The notes beneath the pieces were generated by a model, which was not told the origin of the DNA, ran no database searches, and saw only the letters and a list, made by a program, of their open reading frames with translations. The translations under genes and the position numbers were made by a program. From contig AUXH01000565.1 of NCBI GenBank assembly GCA_000482145.1, positions 1-12,564 on the forward strand: 12,564 nt of DNA. Direction: 5' to 3'. Positions 6,558-12,564 of this stretch are shown one piece after another. Position 1 is the first letter of the stretch. Each line of letters starts with the position of its first letter. This DNA is from Strigomonas culicis (taxonomy: Eukaryota; Euglenozoa; Kinetoplastea; Trypanosomatida; Trypanosomatidae).

Positions 6558-9500
6558 TCATTTGCGAGTGCGCTTTGCAGCCGTCGCCGCGGCTGGCGGC
6601 GAGGACCTCGGCCGCTTGCGATCGTCAGCCTTCGGCTTCTTCCCCACGACCTCCCCTGCGTCGCTCTCCGGTGCATCCTCTGCCGCGACAGCGTGCTCTG
6701 CGTCGTCGTCCTCCACGGCGTCCGCGCTCCTTTGCGACGGTCCGCGCGCCCACAGGTGCAGCGTCTCGTCGACGAGCTGGCGCGTCTCCTGCGCCGTGAC
6801 GCCGGCCGCGACGAGGCAGCGGCGCAGCTCCTGGACCTGCGCCAGCGCCATGTGCCGCAGCGCCGCCTCGCCGCCGCGGTGGCGGCCGCCGGTGTGGCGG
6901 GCGGCGGGGTGGTGCAGGGCGACGCAGAGCGTCCGGAGGAGCCGCAGCACGTCGACGAAGAAGGGCTGCGTGTAGAGGTGGGACTGCGTGCCGTACTCGC
7001 GGCACAGGTGCTGCGCAAAGGTGAGCAGCCACAGCAGCATGCCGCCCTCCGTCGCGAGCTGCAGCGTCACGTCGTGCGAGCTGTGGCACAGGGCCGCGAG
7101 CACGCCCACGAAGCGGTGGCGCATCTCCGTGGAGGCGGTGACGAGGTAGGCAAGCAGCGACAGGTGCTCGATGCAGCCGGCGTCGATGAGCGCGGCGGCG
7201 TCGCCGTTCGTCTGGCACGCGTGCTCCACGAGCTCGAGCATGAACTCGAGCTGGTGGGGCAGGTCGCTGCGCAGCTGCTCGATCGACTCCTGCGTCTTGG
7301 TGTGGGCAAGGCCGCTCGCCGTCCGGAGCAGCGCCTGCTGCTTCTCGATCATGAGCGGCGTGCTGAGGCACTCGAGGGGGAAGGACGTGAGCCACGAGGC
7401 GAAGGGCACGGACGCCGCGAGCGCCTGCGCGGGGCTGCACAGGTGGCGGACGAGATAGTTGTGCAGGCCGTGACGGTACTGCGCGATGGGGCGCTGCACG
7501 AGCACGAGGAAGGCGGAGAGCGGCGCCGGCAGCCGCGGCACCTCCGCCGCGCGGTGCCCCCCCTTCCCGCCCGCGTGCTGGCGCCTGCTCTTCTCGTGCA
7601 GCTGGAGCAGCTTCAGGCGCACGAAGGTGGCGATGATGCGGCCGGGGCCCTTGGGCATGTGGCCGGTCGCGAGTGCGGCGGCTGCGAGGCCGCGCAGCGA
7701 GGCGTCCACGAAGGACAGCGCGCGCACCATCAGCGGGAGGCAGCAGACGCCCCAGTAGCGGCGCTGCGCCGTCGCGGGCAGCGACACGGCGGTCTGCAGC
7801 AGCGGCAGCACGTAGCGCGGGTCGACCAGAGAGCCGTGGGTGTAGGTCTCGAAGTCGTAGACGTGGGCGTCCGCGTCGCTCGAGACTTCCGGGAAGACAC
7901 TGCGGAAGAGGTCCCAGGCCGTGTGGCGGCTGTGGCAGAGCACCGTGTTGTGCAGCCGGCTCGGGCAGTCCATCGCGATCTGCCGCATGTCGTCCTCCGT
8001 CCAGCCCTCCACCATGAAGGTCAGCATGTCCGCCTCCGGGGTGTGGTGCGCCGTGGCCGTCTGTTGCTGGATGAGGTAGCGGTGGCGCGGGAGGGCGGCG
8101 GGGACGAGCGCGCTGCGGTACACGCCCGTCCGCCGCGGCGGGGCCGCGCGAGCGCCGCGTGGCTGTTTCTTCTCCTCCTCCCCGTCCTCCTCGTCCTCCC
8201 CGTCGGCCTCCTTCTCATCGTCTCCGTCCTCTTCATTTTGGTTCTCGCTGCGCTCGCCCAGCTGTTCCCCTTCCAGGTAGTGCGCGGTCAGCAGGCACGC
8301 GTAGATGCCGCGGTCGACCACGCCGAGCGTCGCGCCGTACAGGTCCACGAGCAGGTCGCAGACCGCGTCCAGCGAGGCCCGCGTCGGGATGCCGTGCGCC
8401 GCCGCGGTGAGCAGTGCGCGGAGCGCGGCCAGCAGCACGGTCACGAAGCTGACGGGCACGGACTCGCGGGTTGCGGTCATGCGCCGGACGAGCTCCCTGC
8501 GCTGCGCGCCGACGAGGTCCAGCACACGCGCCGCCAGCGCCGCGAGCTGCTCGAGCACAGGCCGCTCCGCCGCGAGCAGCGCGCCATCCGGCCCGATCGC
8601 GCCGGCGAGGTCGCGCAGCACGCGGCCGGCCAGCTCCCAGCAGAAGCTGTGCTCCTCGCTCCACTGCACGACATCCATGCGCGACAGGAGCCCGGCCACG
8701 CTGTCGGCCGCCGCCGCGGACGCGCCCACCCGCGGCAGCTGCTGCAGCTGCTCCAGCACCGCCACGTCGATGGCCGCGGTCGCCGCCACGGGCGAGCGCA
8801 GCGTCTGGCAGAAATGCCTCAGCTGCTTGTGGAGCGGGACGAGGGCGGCCGTCGCGGCGCTCTCCGCGATGACGGACGGCTGCAGCTCCGCCACGAGCGT
8901 CCGCCGCCCGTCGTCCTCGGCGCTGGCGCTGAGGGCCGAGAAGGCAGCGGCGATGCGCCCGCAGACCCCCTGGCGGTCCGCCCAGGCGCGGTCGACCGCG
9001 GCCACCACGGCGCGGAAGGCCGGTAGGTTCTGCTGCAGGTCGTCCAGCCAGAGCTCGGGCTTGCTCTTGTCCTTCGCGTCCTTGCTGGGCTTCGGCGCGC
9101 CGGTCTCCTTCTCCTCCAACTTGGCCAGAAACGTGGCGGCCGCCATCACCAGCACGCCCTTCTTCCCCTCCGCGTCGAACAGCTCGAGGGCGACGCGGTC
9201 GGCGGCCTTGGAGAGGCTGCGCTGCAGGACGTGGTTCAGCAGGTGGAGGAAGCAGGGGATCGTTTCCTCCTCCAGTGCGAGGAGCCACAGCATGGCCTCC
9301 TCCACCTCGCAGCCGCAGGAGACGAGCACGCTCTGTATGACGTACTGCAGCAGGCGGCTGATCCACAGCAGCGCGCCGAGCGTCTGTCGCTGCCCGTCCG
9401 CGCCGGCAGGGGCGCACGTCGGGGCCGCGCCGCCGGCGAGCCGGAACGGCGGGCACGACGCGCGGTGCTTGACGCCCCAGAGCAGCAGCGACAGCAGCAG

Positions 9501-11378
9501 GGGCCACTCCGTGATGCCCCCGCGCGGGTTCGTCATGGTGATGTGGTGCAGCTTCACCATGGAGATGCCCTTGGACAGACTATCGATGAGCAGCGCGCAG
9601 AGGGCCGAGATGGAGGTCGCCGGCCAGCGCAGGAAAACGTCGTTGCCGTCCCGCAGCGCCTGCGCGATCGGCTGCGGCGACGGCGTGAACTGCGGGAGCG
9701 ATACGGGCGCCGCGCTCAGCCACGGCTGCCGCAGCTCGAGCACCTTGTCGTACAGGTCCATGAGGAGGAGCATGCGGGGGTACACAAAGTCCATCTTCGC
9801 CTGCTCCTTCCCGCCGTCGCCGCCGCCCGCCGCCGCGAGCTGGATCAGCTGCGGCTGCAGCTGCTGCGTCATGCGGTGCCAGAACTCCTCGCGTTTGGGC
9901 ACCGCCTCCACCAGCAGCGCACGCACGTGGGCGTTGAAGGCCTCCCAGTCGGTCGCGTCGTCCGGCGTGCCGGCGGCGACGACCGCCGAGAGCGCGCCCG
10001 GCGCCGTCGCCTCGCGGCGCCGCGCCACCTCCTGTATCTCCGCGACGACGCGCATCACCGCCTGCGCGCGGATGAGCGCGGCCTGCGTGAGCTGCATCGC
10101 GAAGGTGAGCATCAGCAGGTTCGTGGAGCCGTTCACAAGGCGGTGCACGTACTCCGCCACCCACGCCGGGCAGATCTCGTCCGCAACCTCGCGCGGGCTC
10201 ATGGTGTAGAAGGTGCGCACCTTCGTCGCGACCGGCTCCAGCGTCGCCTGGCGCGCGGCGAGGTGGTACGGCAGGGGGAGCTGCAGGATGCGGGTCATGA
10301 CGTTCAGCGTCGCGACGCGCGCGGTGGAGGCCGCGACGCGGCCCATCGCGGTGGAGCCGCCCTCCTCCGTCATGTGCACCGACACGCGCGCGAAGAAGGG
10401 CCGTATGAGGTCCGGCGCGGTGTGCAGCAGGAAGAGGACGAGGTGGGAGGCCAGCGGGCTGCACTTGGGCCGCAGCTGGCGCAGCAGCGTGAAGAGCAGG
10501 TAGTTCGGCATCCCCTGCCCGCTCACGGACTCGAGGTGCGAGCTCGCGTAGTCGGACGGGGACTCGGCTAGTTCTACGATGATGCGGTAGAGCACCTGCG
10601 CCGCCGTCTCCGCGGCCGGCGCGTACTCGAGCGCCTTGACCAGGAGACGCAGGATGCTGCGCTGGCCCAGCAGGACGGCGCGCTTCTGGTGCGTGCTGAC
10701 GCTCTTGGACGTGATGAACTGCGTCTCGAAGGTGTGGATGGCCTCCCTCGCGAGCCGCATGCCCGCCTCGCTGCCCTCCTGCAGCAGGTCCGCTGCGTCC
10801 TCGATGATGTGCGTGAAGAAGCCGTGCGTGCACATGACCGTCGTCGACGTGGTCGCGCTGTTGTACCGCGACGTCGCGAGCTGCAGCAGAAACTGCGTCC
10901 GCGGCGCGCGGATGCGGCGCAGGCCGTACGGCAGCTGCAGGCGAAAGCACGGCGCGTCCAGCGGTACCGTGTGGTTGAAGCGGGCGAGCACCAGCTTGGG
11001 CAGAAACTCGGCCACGTAGGTAAGGAGCCGCAGCGCCGCGATGCACAGCGACAACTTGGCCTCGCTGAGCACGCCGATCGCCTTGCGAATCACCGTGAAG
11101 GAGTCGCCGCGAAAGAGCTCGCGCAGGAAGTTGCCACGGGCGCGGCTGGTGCTACCGCAACCTTCAATCAGCGCACAGCAGACGTGAATCGTCTCGGCGC
11201 TGTAGTCCGGCTTCTGCAGGCACGTCTTGAGCGCCTCCACGGCCTGGGCGTGTTGCACGAACGTCACGGCAAAGTCCTGGTCGGCCGCCGCGTTCTTCTT
11301 GATCTTCTGGAGCCCTTCCAGCACTGTCTCTGCATACTGCGACAGCAAGTGGCCTACGAGCGGTTCCACCAACGCCAT
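6558..11378 (-). CDS. URB1/Npa1-like nucleolar pre-ribosome assembly protein
   Basis: A 1606-residue, largely alpha-helical protein without enzymatic motifs. The N-terminal part (about residues 50-420) resembles the Npa1 domain: Leu/Ala-rich helical repeats with YGLRRIRAPRTQFLLQLA. A second conserved block at about 1180-1390 resembles the C-terminal NopRA1 domain of URB1, with VDPRYVLPLLQ (about 1182-1192) followed by helices such as DASLRGLAAAAL. Between them is a highly acidic Glu/Asp/Lys segment (about 1035-1073), and the last 30 residues are basic (KKPK, RKRPRS, KRTRK), a likely nuclear or nucleolar signal. URB1/Npa1 acts in early 60S subunit assembly; yeast Urb1 is somewhat longer (about 1760 residues) and human URB1 longer still. 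The frame runs on to a GTG at 11384, but ATG at 11378 is the first ATG after the predicted acceptor. The stop is TGA. The family call rests on domain resemblance read by eye; a different helical-repeat protein is the main alternative. Confidence 0.75.
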   Translation of the reverse strand: MALVEPLVGHLLSQYAETVLEGLQKIKKNAAADQDFAVTFVQHAQAVEALKTCLQKPDYSAETIHVCCALIEGCGSTSRARGNFLRELFRGDSFTVIRKAIGVLSEAKLSLCIAALRLLTYVAEFLPKLVLARFNHTVPLDAPCFRLQLPYGLRRIRAPRTQFLLQLATSRYNSATTSTTVMCTHGFFTHIIEDAADLLQEGSEAGMRLAREAIHTFETQFITSKSVSTHQKRAVLLGQRSILRLLVKALEYAPAAETAAQVLYRIIVELAESPSDYASSHLESVSGQGMPNYLLFTLLRQLRPKCSPLASHLVLFLLHTAPDLIRPFFARVSVHMTEEGGSTAMGRVAASTARVATLNVMTRILQLPLPYHLAARQATLEPVATKVRTFYTMSPREVADEICPAWVAEYVHRLVNGSTNLLMLTFAMQLTQAALIRAQAVMRVVAEIQEVARRREATAPGALSAVVAAGTPDDATDWEAFNAHVRALLVEAVPKREEFWHRMTQQLQPQLIQLAAAGGGDGGKEQAKMDFVYPRMLLLMDLYDKVLELRQPWLSAAPVSLPQFTPSPQPIAQALRDGNDVFLRWPATSISALCALLIDSLSKGISMVKLHHITMTNPRGGITEWPLLLSLLLWGVKHRASCPPFRLAGGAAPTCAPAGADGQRQTLGALLWISRLLQYVIQSVLVSCGCEVEEAMLWLLALEEETIPCFLHLLNHVLQRSLSKAADRVALELFDAEGKKGVLVMAAATFLAKLEEKETGAPKPSKDAKDKSKPELWLDDLQQNLPAFRAVVAAVDRAWADRQGVCGRIAAAFSALSASAEDDGRRTLVAELQPSVIAESAATAALVPLHKQLRHFCQTLRSPVAATAAIDVAVLEQLQQLPRVGASAAAADSVAGLLSRMDVVQWSEEHSFCWELAGRVLRDLAGAIGPDGALLAAERPVLEQLAALAARVLDLVGAQRRELVRRMTATRESVPVSFVTVLLAALRALLTAAAHGIPTRASLDAVCDLLVDLYGATLGVVDRGIYACLLTAHYLEGEQLGERSENQNEEDGDDEKEADGEDEEDGEEEKKQPRGARAAPPRRTGVYRSALVPAALPRHRYLIQQQTATAHHTPEADMLTFMVEGWTEDDMRQIAMDCPSRLHNTVLCHSRHTAWDLFRSVFPEVSSDADAHVYDFETYTHGSLVDPRYVLPLLQTAVSLPATAQRRYWGVCCLPLMVRALSFVDASLRGLAAAALATGHMPKGPGRIIATFVRLKLLQLHEKSRRQHAGGKGGHRAAEVPRLPAPLSAFLVLVQRPIAQYRHGLHNYLVRHLCSPAQALAASVPFASWLTSFPLECLSTPLMIEKQQALLRTASGLAHTKTQESIEQLRSDLPHQLEFMLELVEHACQTNGDAAALIDAGCIEHLSLLAYLVTASTEMRHRFVGVLAALCHSSHDVTLQLATEGGMLLWLLTFAQHLCREYGTQSHLYTQPFFVDVLRLLRTLCVALHHPAARHTGGRHRGGEAALRHMALAQVQELRRCLVAAGVTAQETRQLVDETLHLWARGPSQRSADAVEDDDAEHAVAAEDAPESDAGEVVGKKPKADDRKRPRSSPPAAATAAKRTRK

Positions 11379-11752
11379 CTGCACTATATGTATATATAAA
11401 GATGTTTTCTCTCCACTAATATGACAACGATTTCAATGAAAAAAAAAATGTTAATCACTTTGCTTAATAAGAAAAAAGAAAACAATCAAATGAACTAAAT
11501 CATTTATTTTTAAGTAATAGAGTTCAAAGAAGGAGAGATACACAGAGAGAGAAAGGATGCGCAAAAAATAAGTGAGCACACACTAATTGCCTCTTTTCAG
11601 CAGTCCTATCTCGCAAATGTGAACACAGTGACCCAATCACTTTTCCCTTTTCACTCCATTTTTTTTCTTCGGACTGTGTGTCGCAATTACATGCACGTAA
11701 AGGGAACATATTAAACGGGAATTAGAACGGGTTGGCAAAATGGCGTGGCGCG
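11379..11752 (-). other. Spacer between the Trm13-like and URB1-like genes
   Basis: A 374-bp AT-rich spacer with the 3' UTR of the Trm13-like mRNA and the 5' UTR of the URB1-like mRNA. The transcribed strand has two T/C-rich tracts (about 11471-11480 and 11439-11448). A 61-codon frame (11524-11709) has no recognisable features and lies in the presumed 3' UTR. I see no RNA gene. Confidence 0.6.
11416..11448 (-). promoter_or_regulatory. Predicted trans-splice acceptor for the URB1-like mRNA
   Basis: On the minus strand a run of ten T (11439-11448) is followed by the first AG at 11416-11417 (ATTAG). The 5' UTR would be 37 nt with no upstream ATG. An upstream tract with AG at 11463-11464 and a CAG directly abutting the ATG (11379-11381) are alternatives. 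Confidence 0.5.
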
Positions 11753-12564
11753 CTATTGCATTCGAACAGCAACGATGCATTTGTTTTTAGGCGTCACACA
11801 GCGCGGCACGTACTCCACGCGAGACACGGTGTAGCCATGGGCCTCCAACCACTGACCGCGGCCGTAGTTGAGCAGCGCCTCCACCGTGGCGGCCAGCTCA
11901 TCCGCGCAGGGGACGAGATAGAACAGGTTTCTGCATGCGCTGCGGCGGCCCGCGTTGACGGCCTTGTGCACGTCTTGGTAGGTCGACTGGTTCCAGTCGC
12001 TAAGCCGCGTCATGTTTTGATATCCCAACTCACTGAACACTTGAGGCACCTCGTGTAGATACGCGTGGGAGATGTACTCCGCATAGGTCCCCTTGTGGAA
12101 GCAGCACGGCGCGAGGATGAGGATGCGCGGCAGGCAGCCCTGCGCCTCCAGGTGGCGCAGGCACTCGTCGATGGCGGAGCCGCACAGGTGCTTGGCGACG
12201 AAGGCGGTGCGGTCGGGAGCGCTGCCGACATCCGCCGCCCACTCCGTGTCCTTGAAGAAGGCGATGCTGCGGCGCAGCGCGCGGCGGCGCGGCACCGCCG
12301 CACGCACCCGCACCGTAGTGTCGGGCCATATCCGCGGCGCGCAGTCGACCGCGTGCGCGGGGAAGAAGGGGTCGATCACCACGCTGTCGCAGCCCAGGCG
12401 CTCCGCCGCCGCCGCCGCGAGGAAGCCGTTGCCGCCACCGACGTCGACGACGCACTCGAGGGAGAAGTCCGGCTGCCGCTGCCGCACGTCGGCGACGCAG
12501 CGCGCGAGCAGCTCGCCGATGGCGACCTCCTGCGGCAGGTTCTCCAGCTCGTGGAGGTGCGAGC
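11753..12564 (-). CDS. tRNA 2'-O-methyltransferase, Trm13 type (5' end outside the window)
   Basis: The last 269 residues of an S-adenosylmethionine-dependent methyltransferase; the frame is open to the window edge, and no ATG start is visible. In Trm13, the enzyme methylates the 2'-OH of nucleotide 4 in the acceptor stem of certain tRNAs. Visible features, numbered from the first complete codon: the SAM-binding loop VDVGGGNGF (39-47), the family signature KHLCGSAID (124-132; usually KHLCGxATD), the CCFH motif (153-156; CCHH in most homologues) followed by a conserved Tyr, and a C-terminal GRGQWLEAHGY...YV block resembling the RLQYL...GY...YV segment of Trm13. The N-terminal CCCH and CHHC zinc fingers typical of Trm13 would lie beyond the edge. 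The stop is TAG. The main alternative is another methyltransferase of the same fold, but the combination of signatures favours Trm13. Confidence 0.8.
   Translation of the reverse strand, partial: SHLHELENLPQEVAIGELLARCVADVRQRQPDFSLECVVDVGGGNGFLAAAAAERLGCDSVVIDPFFPAHAVDCAPRIWPDTTVRVRAAVPRRRALRRSIAFFKDTEWAADVGSAPDRTAFVAKHLCGSAIDECLRHLEAQGCLPRILILAPCCFHKGTYAEYISHAYLHEVPQVFSELGYQNMTRLSDWNQSTYQDVHKAVNAGRRSACRNLFYLVPCADELAATVEALLNYGRGQWLEAHGYTVSRVEYVPRCVTPKNKCIVAVRMQ

Noticed and set aside
6376..6561. 61-codon frame with a poly-Cys stretch
   Set aside because: The Cys run comes from translating the GUU-type microsatellite; it sits in the URB1-like 3' UTR and overlaps the end of that gene.
6693..9026. 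777-codon open frame on the plus strand
   Set aside because: It is exactly antisense to the URB1-like gene. Its peptide is an Arg/Ala/Gly/Val-rich mix without domains, as expected from very high GC at third positions of the real gene.
11524..11709. 61-codon minus-strand frame between the Trm13-like and URB1-like genes
   Set aside because: Composition is unlike the real genes, there are no recognisable features, and it lies in a presumed 3' UTR.
1..12564. Reading the five genes as one functional system
   Set aside because: Kinetoplastid gene clusters are co-transcribed without functional grouping. tRNA modification, ribosome assembly, fork remodelling, deubiquitination and ATP synthesis share no evident pathway.

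Overview
The window looks like nuclear DNA from a kinetoplastid, most probably a trypanosomatid. All five protein genes lie on the minus strand. They have no visible introns, are very GC-rich and are separated by AT-rich spacers of about 360-570 bp. In the four spacers upstream of a gene start, the transcribed strand carries a pyrimidine-rich stretch, then a first AG, then the start ATG, as expected for trans-splicing of a polycistronic transcript. The ATP synthase subunit c at the left end has a trypanosomatid-like presequence and core. I cannot name the genus. The AT-rich, short spacers look more compact than those of Leishmania.

In transcription order (right to left) the layout is: a 5'-truncated tRNA methyltransferase of the Trm13 type (11753-12564); a 1606-residue helical-repeat protein resembling the ribosome-biogenesis factor URB1/Npa1 (6558-11378); a SNF2 ATPase of the SMARCAL1/ZRANB3 annealing-helicase type with an N-terminal GRF-like zinc finger and a PIP-box-like motif (3222-5984); a USP-family deubiquitinase with USP36-like features (779-2812); and mitochondrial ATP synthase subunit c (98-415). 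The start codons called here are ATGs. Longer open frames that begin at GTG or TTG were trimmed to the first ATG after the predicted splice acceptor.

The genes do not form one pathway. Two of them, the URB1-like and USP36-like proteins, plausibly act in the nucleolus, and the Trm13-like enzyme modifies tRNA, but neighbours in kinetoplastid gene clusters are usually unrelated in function. I found no mobile element, CRISPR array, rRNA or tRNA gene. The most notable content is the domain make-up of the SNF2 protein (GRF-like finger, possible HARP-like module, ATPase core, PIP-like motif and a repeated RT[TR]F motif at the C-terminus) and the loss of both zinc-ribbon cysteine pairs in the deubiquitinase. 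The many other long open frames on both strands are by-products of extreme GC content at third codon positions.
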